DNA from: a virus
IMG/VR virus record: IMGVR_UViG_3300034374_003418
Location: 1-22,696 of that record
Strand: one strand, 5' to 3'
Length of the DNA stretch: 22,696 nt
Shown one piece after another: positions 12,629-19,719 of this stretch. Under the pieces are notes generated by a model. That model was not told the origin of the DNA. It did no database searches and saw nothing but the letters and a program-made list of their open reading frames with translations. Within the stretch, counting starts at the first letter, position 1; the number at the start of each line of letters is the position of its first letter. The translations under genes and the position numbers were made by a program.

Positions 12629-12663
12629 AGTGTACAGTCGAAAATCGCTTTTGTCAAGAAAAA
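12629..12663 (-). promoter_or_regulatory. Candidate leftward sigma70-type promoter (PL)
   Basis: On the minus strand TTTTTCTTGACA (12663-12652) is followed after exactly 17 bases by TACACT (12634-12629). The 12-mer is identical to those of P1 and P2. It points into a region with no gene. Its -35 lies nine bases from that of the rightward promoter PR, so the two probably compete or are co-regulated. Confidence 0.55.
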
Positions 12664-12666
12664 AAG

Positions 12667-12695
12667 TTGACACCCCGGTTATTCATCGCTATACT
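12667..12695 (+). promoter_or_regulatory. Strong sigma70-type promoter (PR) for the late block
   Basis: TTGACA (12667-12672), exactly 17 bases, then TATACT (12690-12695). This is close to the bacterial consensus. The start should be near 12702, which is exactly where an 11-base inverted repeat begins. It lies upstream of terminase and all structural genes. No phage RNA polymerase is seen in this window, so host RNA polymerase is the likely user. Confidence 0.75.
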
Positions 12696-12701
12696 TAGGG
12701 C

Positions 12702-12782
12702 GTGAACCACACTTTTACCCGTCACACCACCCCATAAACGCTTCCGTTTTAACAAAGTTGGTACGACGCACGTGTGGTTCAC
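12702..12782 (+). ncRNA. Structured 5' leader RNA of the late transcript
   Basis: GTGAACCACAC (12702-12712) and GTGTGGTTCAC (12772-12782) are perfect complements and enclose nested shorter helices. These are CGTC 12720-12723 with GACG 12765-12768, ACCA 12726-12729 with TGGT 12759-12762, and AAACG-CTTC-CGTTT at 12736-12749. The outer stem begins at the predicted transcription start. The first ribosome binding site (AAAGGA, 12791) lies just outside the fold. It may stabilise the mRNA, sense a ligand or protein, or be an operator pair at DNA level. The inner helices are short and less certain. Confidence 0.55.
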
Positions 12783-12804
12783 CTCAATTCAAAGGAAAAA
12801 CCCC

Positions 12805-13005
12805 GTGTTCACCGCAATCGTATTCGCGTGTACGTTTCATATCACGCAAGAATGCCTCCGTTTCGAGGATACACGGGGTCCGTACGCCACAGAAGAGCGG
12901 TGTATCGAGCGGATCGTCGAAATGACCGCGAATATTCGCTCTATATCCCCCGAATTCCGAGTTGTACGTACGACGTGCGTACCTAATCCCGGACTAGCGA
13001 CGTAA
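12805..13005 (+). CDS. Small Cys-containing protein, 66 aa
   Basis: I start at GTG 12805, which has AAAGGA eight bases upstream. A GTG at 12772 in the same frame lies in the leader stem. The product begins MFTAIVFACTFHITQECLRF and has four Cys (A-C-T, E-C-L, R-C-I, T-C-V) in a pattern seen in short exported proteins of marine phages. The N-terminal ten residues are hydrophobic but short for a signal peptide. The function is unknown. It is the first gene of the late transcript and ends three bases before terminase small subunit. Confidence 0.65.
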   Translation: MFTAIVFACTFHITQECLRFEDTRGPYATEERCIERIVEMTANIRSISPEFRVVRTTCVPNPGLAT

Positions 13006-13008
13006 AAA

Positions 13009-13419
13009 ATGAACCTCTTACCCCAACAAAAGCCAAAAGAGCGCACCCTCACGCCTCAACAACAAACGTTTTTAGACCTGTTGTTCGAAAACGGTGGCAA
13101 TGTCACCGCCGCAGCGGTAGACGCGGGCTACTCGAAGGGTTCGAGCCAGTGGCTCAAGAAGACTTTGGCTGACGAAATCGTAGAACGTACGAAAGACATC
13201 CTTTCCGTGAACGCAATCAAGGCAGCTAACCGCCTCGTCAGTACGATTGACAACCCCGCCCCAGAACGCGGAGACGACCTGCGCCTCAAGGCAGCAGAAT
13301 CACTCTTGACACGTGTCGGAGTGAAAGCCCCCGAGCAGGTAAACCACAACGTAACGGCAGTACACGGCGTCGTCCTGTTGCCACCGAAGAATGAGGTAGT
13401 TATCGATGGAACTCCCTAG
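13009..13419 (+). CDS. terS: Terminase small subunit
   Basis: This 136-aa protein has the helix-turn-helix N-terminus typical of terminase small subunits. PQQQTFLDLLFENGGNVTAAAV is followed by DAGYSKGSSQWLKKTL (about 18-55). A helical oligomerisation segment follows (NAIKAANRLVSTI, DDLRLKAAESLLTRVGV) and a beta-rich tail. The small subunit recognises phage DNA and loads the large subunit. It begins three bases after the preceding stop without its own ribosome binding site, suggesting coupled translation. Position directly before the large subunit, with one small gene between, supports the call. Confidence 0.85.
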   Translation: MNLLPQQKPKERTLTPQQQTFLDLLFENGGNVTAAAVDAGYSKGSSQWLKKTLADEIVERTKDILSVNAIKAANRLVSTIDNPAPERGDDLRLKAAESLLTRVGVKAPEQVNHNVTAVHGVVLLPPKNEVVIDGTP

Positions 13420-13639
13420 CAATGTAATGAAAAGCTTAAAGGGCGAGAAACCCACGTACGAAGAAATTCAGCGGGACGTTATGCGTATCGCACGTGAAAA
13501 CGACTTAACTGACGAACAAGCGGGTATCTTGATGAAGCGAAAGCTCCGTCAAGCCGGACTCGAAGTGAAGGATATGCGTTATGGCGGAAAAGCCTGTCGT
13601 GGACGAAAAGCAGCCGGAAGCGCCGAGAAAGCGCGGTAG
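13406..13639 (+). CDS. Small protein between terminase subunits, 77 aa
   Basis: ATG 13406 overlaps the terS stop by 14 bases and has GAGG nine bases upstream. The sequence KPTYEEIQRDVMRIARENDL, TDEQAGILMKRKLRQAGLEV is well-formed and helical. The last 20 residues are Arg/Lys/Ala-rich and lie in a 59-base overlap with the terminase large subunit. The function is unknown; the position suggests a packaging accessory protein. The C-terminal tail looks like a by-product of the overlap. Confidence 0.65.
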   Translation: MELPSNVMKSLKGEKPTYEEIQRDVMRIARENDLTDEQAGILMKRKLRQAGLEVKDMRYGGKACRGRKAAGSAEKAR

Positions 13640-15299
13640 GCCAAAGCGCGATCCGAATGCGCCTAAAGCCACATATCAACTCTCTACAAAAGAACGTGCG
13701 AGACGCGCGGCGACGAAACGTGTTAACGCCGCCAAGCGACGTGCCCAAAAGACAAGCAAGGCCGCAGAAGACAAACGCCGCTACGCCCGTCAACTCGAAG
13801 AAAAGGTCACAAAAGTTGAAGAAGCTCTCAAAGGCAATAAGTCTGCCACAGTCGATCTTGGGGATTTGGATGATCTGCCTAGCGCAGTGGCAGACCTCGT
13901 CGGCGAAAGCGAAGTCGTTTTTCAACCGAATAGCGGACCTCAGACGGACTTTCTTTCGGCGGGTGAACGAGATGTTCTCTACGGGGGAGCAGCCGGGGGT
14001 GGTAAATCTTTCGCTCTCTTGGCCGATCCTCTGCGCTTCTGTCACAACCCTAATCATCGTGGGCTTCTTCTTAGGCGTACTCTCGACGAGCTAACCGAAC
14101 TCATCGACAAGTCACGCCAGCTATATACAAAGGCGTTCCCCGGTGCCAAGTTCCGTGAGTCGAAGTCCACGTGGGTTTTTCCGTCGGGTGCAACAATCTG
14201 GTTCACGTATCTCGACAAAGACAAAGACGTAACCCGTTTTCAGGGTCAAGCGTTCAACTGGATAGGTATCGATGAGATAACGCAATACCCCACACCGTAC
14301 GTTTGGGATTACCTTCGCTCTCGTCTCCGTGCAACAGACCCGGAGTTGCAGCAACATTTGTACATGCGCTGCACAGCCAACCCCGGTGGTGTCGGCGGCT
14401 GGTGGGTCAAGAAAACGTACATCGATGGGATCGAACCGAACAAGCCTTTTGCTGCGTTCGACATAGACACCGGAAAAGAATTCCTGTGGCCCCCCGGTCA
14501 CGAGAAAGCAGGTCAGCCCCTGTTCCTTCGCAAGTTTGTACCGGCACGGCTGACCGACAATCCCTACCTGATGGCAGACGGCCAGTACGAGGCTATGCTC
14601 AGGTCGCTCCCGGAAGTCGAGCGAAAGCGGCTTCTCGAAGGTGATTGGGACGTGGCGGAGGGAGCGGCCTTCCCCGAATTTTCGAGATCGAGACATGTGG
14701 TCGAACATTTTGAACTTCCAACCAACTGGCCCCGCATACGTGCGGCAGACTACGGGTACGCGAGTCCGTCGTGCGTTCTATGGGGGGCTATTGACTGGGA
14801 TAACAATATCTGGGTTTATCGCGAACTATATGCTAAACACTTGACAGCAGAAGAGTTGGCTGATAAAATACTAGAAGCAGAGGAGCTAGACCCACAACCG
14901 CACTACACCGTCTTGGACTCCTCGTGCTGGAACAAGACGGGTTTCGGACCCTCGATAGCAGAGACGATGATGCGAGTCGGTGTGCGTTGGACGCCATCCG
15001 ACCGTAACCGCATACAAGGCAAGATGGAAGTACATCGCCGCCTCGCTAACGACCCGTACACCGAAGAGCCTCGCCTTCGCATCTTTTCAACGTGTACGAA
15101 TACCGTAAAGCAACTCGCGGGCATACCCCTATCAAAGTCGAACTCTGAAGACGTAGACACGAAAGCTGAAGATCACGCATACGACGCTCTTCGCTACATG
15201 GTGATGACACGTATGAGTGGGTACGCTTCGATCCATCAGCAACTCGGCGCAATCAAGAACCAAGTGTACCAAGTACAAGACGCGACATTCGGATACTAA
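13581..15299 (+). CDS. terL: Terminase large subunit
   Basis: This 572-aa packaging motor has an ATPase and a nuclease domain. Walker A is GGAAGGGKS (135-143), Walker B is WIGIDE (D231, E232), and the coupling motif region contains CTANPGG. The RNase H-like nuclease shows D390 in RAADYGY, D446 in VLDSS and D535 in DHAYDALRY. The first 90 residues are an unusual basic, Lys/Arg-rich extension (PRKRGRPKRDPN, with an AT-hook-like RKRGRP) that precedes the usual start of the domain and may bind DNA. GAAGGA lies nine bases before the ATG. It overlaps the small upstream gene by 59 bases. Confidence 0.97.
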   Translation: MAEKPVVDEKQPEAPRKRGRPKRDPNAPKATYQLSTKERARRAATKRVNAAKRRAQKTSKAAEDKRRYARQLEEKVTKVEEALKGNKSATVDLGDLDDLPSAVADLVGESEVVFQPNSGPQTDFLSAGERDVLYGGAAGGGKSFALLADPLRFCHNPNHRGLLLRRTLDELTELIDKSRQLYTKAFPGAKFRESKSTWVFPSGATIWFTYLDKDKDVTRFQGQAFNWIGIDEITQYPTPYVWDYLRSRLRATDPELQQHLYMRCTANPGGVGGWWVKKTYIDGIEPNKPFAAFDIDTGKEFLWPPGHEKAGQPLFLRKFVPARLTDNPYLMADGQYEAMLRSLPEVERKRLLEGDWDVAEGAAFPEFSRSRHVVEHFELPTNWPRIRAADYGYASPSCVLWGAIDWDNNIWVYRELYAKHLTAEELADKILEAEELDPQPHYTVLDSSCWNKTGFGPSIAETMMRVGVRWTPSDRNRIQGKMEVHRRLANDPYTEEPRLRIFSTCTNTVKQLAGIPLSKSNSEDVDTKAEDHAYDALRYMVMTRMSGYASIHQQLGAIKNQVYQVQDATFGY

Positions 15300-15302
15300 T
15301 CG

Positions 15303-17321
15303 ATGGCAGACGAACCGACAAGCATAAATAAAAACAAGTCTGCTGTAGATATCTTGATAGATAGCTTAAAGCTAGACTTAAAAGAGGTACAAAAATTTGA
15401 CACGATAGATGCCGCATATTTTGGTGGTAAGGCAGGTACAACAGTACCAGTTCCAAAAAAATTTACTGCCGAACAAACTCTCTCTTTTATGAGGATGTTT
15501 CCTTCTACTTATCCACTTGCGGATGAAAACGCTTACTTCGGAATTGCAAGCGCATTGACTACGGAATCTCCTGAGTTATTTGATATAGACAGCTTTGATG
15601 CTTACGAAAAAAAATTTGGAAAGACTATGGAGATGCAAGAAAAGGGTGCATCTGCATCTAAAAATATAACAACAGCAAAGACACCGAAAGCAGCAAACGT
15701 GGCAAATATCATGGAAACACTCGATCCAAAGATAGCTACAATACGAGAAGTTGCACAGGCGTACGCTACGAAGAATAAACGTGGGGACGCCTTCGTCACA
15801 TCCTCCGTACAGTTCTTCAAAGACATCGCTGACGAACCCGGCTCTGCTATGCGCCTCTTTGAAAAGGACGCAGATGGAATCACTCTCCTCGCCCGTACGT
15901 TCAAGGATAGTGAAGACACGTCAACCGTCAAGACTGCTATGCAAAACTTGCGGCAGGTTGGCTTGACGCTTAAAGGATTGTACGGACCGGACACTCCTGA
16001 ATACAAACTCCTCCCAGACAAATCCCCAAATACGGACCTCAACAATCGAATCTTCGGACGCTCCGAACCTGCAAAGGCAGTATCTGAGGTCTCAATCAAT
16101 CCGGATAAGGCCAAGATGAGCGAGTTGTTCGCGGGTGTTGCACAGTATCTCGACGATCCCAAGACTCGTCCTATTGCACAAGCAATCATTTTTAATTTGA
16201 ACACGGGCCTACGTCCTAACGCTGCGGCAGGTCTCAAAGTAACATCTTACAAGCCTGACAGCGGTGCTATTTATATCGAATCAGAAGCAAAGGGTGCGAA
16301 GGGACGTGCTGTCAATATTCCCTTGAACCCGATTGCAGATAGCATCTTGCAACAGAACCTAGCTGCTGGCAACAAAGACTTTTTCTTTGTCAAGGAAAAC
16401 GGGAAGCCCGTAACCTCACAAGACATGACTGATCTCTTGAAGACAGTGAAAGTGGAGGACATTGCATTCGATGCAGCAACACGTCGTTACTTTGACACTC
16501 TCGCCCCCGAAGGTTTTACCGGTAAGAAGGGTTCACAACTTCTTCGAAATGTTCACGCTACAGTCGGACGATCGATTGGTATCGATCAAGACCGCCTCGC
16601 GTACCTTCAAGGTCGTAGTCTCAAGTCGGCAGGTAAAAGCAGCACAGGCGAATTGACAACCTATCAGCAAGCCTTCCCCGGTGCGGTCGGAGAGGTTGAT
16701 AGGGCAAACGCAAATATGTTTGCAAGTTTCTGGGGTGATGCTGCGGCAGAGGCTGGATTTAATATCGGGGAACGCATCCCGATGCCAACAGAAAGAATCA
16801 CTACTCAAACTCCCGGATATGAAGGATACTTTGAACTGCCTACACAAGAGGCACCCGTTAAAGTAGCTCCGGAAGCAGACGCGCCTCTGCCAACCAGTCC
16901 CGCCGACTTCGATGATGACACAAAGGCTGCCCTCAAGAAGGGTGGTTTTAACATCGACTATTCGAAACTTCCTTCGAGACTTTTAGGACCACTCGGCTTA
17001 GGCTTAACGACTGCGGCGGCTATTACGACAGGGACTGCTGTTAGACAACGAGCAGAGGCTATGGGCATACCTGATCCTCTCGCAAAGACAGCCGGTGTAG
17101 TTGCCGGAGCATCCGAGTTCCTGCCTGTGCCGCCATCAGACGTAGCAGAAGTACAGCCTGATCCGTTCTCAATGCGTCCTGTTGAGCGGGCCGCAGCAGA
17201 GAGTGAAACAGTTCGCGAAGGCTTGAAGACCACTGGTCAACTTCAAGAGGCCGCGCCACGGGAGACCCGGAAAGCTGCTCCCGCACCAATCGACGATAGC
17301 TTTCTAACAATGTCACCATAA
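15303..17321 (+). CDS. Large protein with a tyrosine-recombinase-like domain
   Basis: This 672-aa protein sits between terL and portal. Residues about 285-460 resemble a tyrosine recombinase catalytic domain. TGLRPNAAAGL (R304) matches box I, IYIESEAKGAKGRAVNIPL gives the Lys strand (K330/K334), QLLRNVHATVG (R415) matches box II with Gln for the first His, and Y454 is a candidate nucleophile. LQGRS stands where LGHS is usual, so activity may be altered or lost. The N-terminal 280 residues are unrecognised. The C-terminal part has a Pro/Ala-rich linker and a hydrophobic stretch (LLGPLGLGLTTAAAITTG, 560-577). The gene's 5' end is A+T-rich and CGTAC is sparse throughout, unlike its neighbours. 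The ribosome binding site is weak. Confidence 0.72.
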   Translation: MADEPTSINKNKSAVDILIDSLKLDLKEVQKFDTIDAAYFGGKAGTTVPVPKKFTAEQTLSFMRMFPSTYPLADENAYFGIASALTTESPELFDIDSFDAYEKKFGKTMEMQEKGASASKNITTAKTPKAANVANIMETLDPKIATIREVAQAYATKNKRGDAFVTSSVQFFKDIADEPGSAMRLFEKDADGITLLARTFKDSEDTSTVKTAMQNLRQVGLTLKGLYGPDTPEYKLLPDKSPNTDLNNRIFGRSEPAKAVSEVSINPDKAKMSELFAGVAQYLDDPKTRPIAQAIIFNLNTGLRPNAAAGLKVTSYKPDSGAIYIESEAKGAKGRAVNIPLNPIADSILQQNLAAGNKDFFFVKENGKPVTSQDMTDLLKTVKVEDIAFDAATRRYFDTLAPEGFTGKKGSQLLRNVHATVGRSIGIDQDRLAYLQGRSLKSAGKSSTGELTTYQQAFPGAVGEVDRANANMFASFWGDAAAEAGFNIGERIPMPTERITTQTPGYEGYFELPTQEAPVKVAPEADAPLPTSPADFDDDTKAALKKGGFNIDYSKLPSRLLGPLGLGLTTAAAITTGTAVRQRAEAMGIPDPLAKTAGVVAGASEFLPVPPSDVAEVQPDPFSMRPVERAAAESETVREGLKTTGQLQEAAPRETRKAAPAPIDDSFLTMSP

Positions 17322-17339
17322 AACAAGGGGAGTAACCCG

Positions 17340-17558
17340 ATGCCAGACAACAACTATAACTACGGTGCTGACTACATCATGAATTCGCCGAACACTTCGG
17401 TTGATGACGCGATGGGTTCAGACAAGTTGTACCGTGAAGGTCTCGAGTTCGATACTCGTGCCAAGACGGATGTCTTGACGGAAGATATGCCGAAGAAAAT
17501 GACTAAGGCCGCTATCGATCCGTCCGTCATGCGTATGGCCGAAGAACGCGATTACTAA
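17340..17558 (+). CDS. Small protein upstream of portal, 72 aa
   Basis: ATG 17340 has GGGGAG nine bases upstream. The product begins MPDNNYNYGADYIMNSP and contains DKLYREGLEFDTRAKTDVL and ended helices; it is acidic and soluble. I do not recognise it. It lies 12 bases before portal, and such small genes next to portal often encode head or head-completion proteins, so a virion role is possible. Confidence 0.7.
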   Translation: MPDNNYNYGADYIMNSPNTSVDDAMGSDKLYREGLEFDTRAKTDVLTEDMPKKMTKAAIDPSVMRMAEERDY

Positions 17559-17570
17559 GAAAGCGAAAGA

Positions 17571-19688
17571 ATGGCTGACAATTTCCTAGAGCCGGAAGAC
17601 GATCAGACCATCCCCCTCGTCGAACCGACGGAGCGGATGCCCGGTCTCGCCGGATATATTCGTGCGAAATTCGAAGATGCGGAAAACGGACGGTACGTTT
17701 ACGAGCAGCGATGGCTCCAAGCGTACAAGAATTTTCGCGGCATCTACGATTCGACGACACAATACCGCGACTCCGAACGGTCGAAGGTCTTCATCAAGAT
17801 CACCAAGACCAAAGTCCTTGCGGCGTACGGGCAAATTGTTGACATTCTTTTCGCTAACAAAAAGTTTCCGCTCGTAGTAGAGTCTACGCCGATGCCGGAA
17901 GGTATCGCGGAGTTTGCCCACATGCGTACTCCGGCGGATGAAGTCAATCAACAGAGCGACCCGTACGGTTTTCCGGGCGATGGTCGTGAACTCGCTCCGG
18001 GTGCTATGTCCGTTTCTGAGCCACACGTCTTGGGATCGTATGGCAAAGAATTCGGAGATATGCTCGTACCCGGCAAGGCAAAGATGGGTGAGCCGCAGTT
18101 TGAACCTGCAAAGGAACAAGCTCGGCGTATGGAAAAGTGTATCCACGATCAACTCCTCGACACAAATGCCGTCAACGTATTTCGCAAGGCGATCTTCGAG
18201 TCTGCCCTGCTCGGTACGGGCATTGTAAAGGGTCCGTTCAACTTCCACAAGCGAATTCACCAGTGGAAGCGGGGAGATGATGGAGAGCGGGAGTACGAGC
18301 CGTACGAAAAGACCGTACCGCGTATCGAACCCGTGTCCGTGTGGGACTTTCATCCGGACCCGTCCGCAACAACTATCGAGGACTGCGAGTACGTCATCGA
18401 ACGTCACCGCATGAACCGCCAACAGCTTCGTAGCCTCATCATGCGTCCGCACTTCGATGCGGAAGCGATCCGTGAGTGCCTTGCAAAGGGTCCGAACTAC
18501 GAGGACAAGTATTACGAAGATACGATCCGGGAAGACGAAACGGAGCCGTACGTAGCCGAAAACCGCTACGAAGTCCTCGAATACTGGGGCGTCTTGGATG
18601 CCCAGTTTGCAAATGCGGTGGGGATGGAAGAAGCGAAGAACATGTCCGAGTTCGACCAGATTCAGGTCAACGTCTGGGTGTGCGGCAACATGGTTCTTCG
18701 TTGTGTTGTCAACCCGTTTACTCCGGCACGTATTCCGTACCAAGCGTTTCCGTTCGAAATCAACCCGTACCAGATTTGGGGTGTCGGTGTTGCCGAGAAC
18801 ATGGAAGACGCACAGATGCTGATGAACGGTCACGTGCGTATGGCGATCGACAACCTCGCCCTTGCCGGTAACCTCGTCTTCGATGTCGATGAAGCGTCGT
18901 TGGTACCCGGACAGAACATGGACATCTTCCCGGGTAAGATTTTCCGTCGTCAGTCGGGTGTCACGGGCACGGCTATCAACGGCCTCAAGTTCCCGAACAC
19001 GGCCCCCGAAAACATACAGATGTATCAGATTTCACGCCAGCTTGCGGACGAAGAGACGGGCATCCCCTCGATTATGCACGGCCAGACGGGTGTAACCGGC
19101 ACTGGACGTACGGCAGCGGGCCTGTCGATGCTGATGGGCAGTGCGGGCTTGTCGATGAAGACGGTCATCAAGAACATCGACGATCACCTCTTGAAGCCGC
19201 TCGGCGAAGCGTACTTTCAGTGGAACATGCAGTTCAACGATGACGCCGACGATATCGTGGGCGACTTGGAGATCAAACCACGAGGCGTAGCGGCAGTTAT
19301 GCAAAAAGAGGTACGTACGCAACGTCTAACCTCTCTCTTGCAAACGGTTGCCAACCCTATGCTAGCTCCGTTTGTCAAGATTCCGAACCTGATGCGAGAG
19401 TTGGCAATCGCACAGGACATCGATCCGGACAGTCTCGTCAACGATGTCAACGAAGCACAAGTATACGCACAGATGTTACAAGGGATGATGCAAGATGCTC
19501 AACAAGCAGCAAGCGCAGAAGCTAGCGGCGCTCCTCCACAGCAAGGAATGGCCCCTAATGGAGGAGTACCTAGCGGACCTCCGGGAGGTGACGATTCAGG
19601 CCGTGGTAACGGCACAATCGGAGTCGGAGTTGCGCCAAACGCAGGGGAAGCTGGCTTTACTGGAAATGCTCCTCAAATTGAAGAGTAA
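17571..19688 (+). CDS. Portal protein (head-tail connector), 705 aa
   Basis: The protein forms the ring at the capsid vertex through which DNA passes. Its length and layout match portals of marine podoviruses. A helical N-terminus (YIRAKFEDAENGRYVYEQRWLQ) is followed by a segment of the type KITKTKVLAAYGQIVDILF, a long alpha/beta core with EPVSVWDFHPDPSA, and the helical stem region near QISRQLADEETGIPS. The placement after terminase is standard. The last 60 residues are Gly/Pro/Ala-rich low complexity (PPQQGMAPNGGVPSGPPGG). They coincide with a second gene read in another frame, so the tail probably reflects that overlap. The upstream purine stretch AAGAAAGCGAAAG serves as ribosome binding site. 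Confidence 0.93.
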   Translation: MADNFLEPEDDQTIPLVEPTERMPGLAGYIRAKFEDAENGRYVYEQRWLQAYKNFRGIYDSTTQYRDSERSKVFIKITKTKVLAAYGQIVDILFANKKFPLVVESTPMPEGIAEFAHMRTPADEVNQQSDPYGFPGDGRELAPGAMSVSEPHVLGSYGKEFGDMLVPGKAKMGEPQFEPAKEQARRMEKCIHDQLLDTNAVNVFRKAIFESALLGTGIVKGPFNFHKRIHQWKRGDDGEREYEPYEKTVPRIEPVSVWDFHPDPSATTIEDCEYVIERHRMNRQQLRSLIMRPHFDAEAIRECLAKGPNYEDKYYEDTIREDETEPYVAENRYEVLEYWGVLDAQFANAVGMEEAKNMSEFDQIQVNVWVCGNMVLRCVVNPFTPARIPYQAFPFEINPYQIWGVGVAENMEDAQMLMNGHVRMAIDNLALAGNLVFDVDEASLVPGQNMDIFPGKIFRRQSGVTGTAINGLKFPNTAPENIQMYQISRQLADEETGIPSIMHGQTGVTGTGRTAAGLSMLMGSAGLSMKTVIKNIDDHLLKPLGEAYFQWNMQFNDDADDIVGDLEIKPRGVAAVMQKEVRTQRLTSLLQTVANPMLAPFVKIPNLMRELAIAQDIDPDSLVNDVNEAQVYAQMLQGMMQDAQQAASAEASGAPPQQGMAPNGGVPSGPPGGDDSGRGNGTIGVGVAPNAGEAGFTGNAPQIEE

Positions 19689-19719
19689 TCACGAGGCGGT
19701 GGTGAGAAACGATGGCTAA
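19495..19719 (+). CDS. Overprinted small helical protein inside the portal 3' end, 74 aa
   Basis: ATG 19495 follows AAGGGA by about nine bases. The product (MLNKQQAQKLAALLHSKEWP, LMEEYLADLREVTIQAV, ESELRQTQGKLALLEMLLKLK) is a clean amphipathic two-helix protein. It resembles small conserved proteins found just after portal genes in many phages. It overlaps portal by 194 bases and the next gene by eight. Its well-formed composition, against the low-complexity portal tail in the other frame, argues that this is a real gene. Function unknown; perhaps a head-assembly factor. Confidence 0.75.
   Translation: MLNKQQAQKLAALLHSKEWPLMEEYLADLREVTIQAVVTAQSESELRQTQGKLALLEMLLKLKSNHEAVVRNDG

Noticed and set aside
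17586-18833. A 415-codon open frame on the minus strand across the portal gene
   Set aside because: It is a mirror of portal codon bias: no ribosome binding site, no recognisable domain, and it opposes a clear structural gene.
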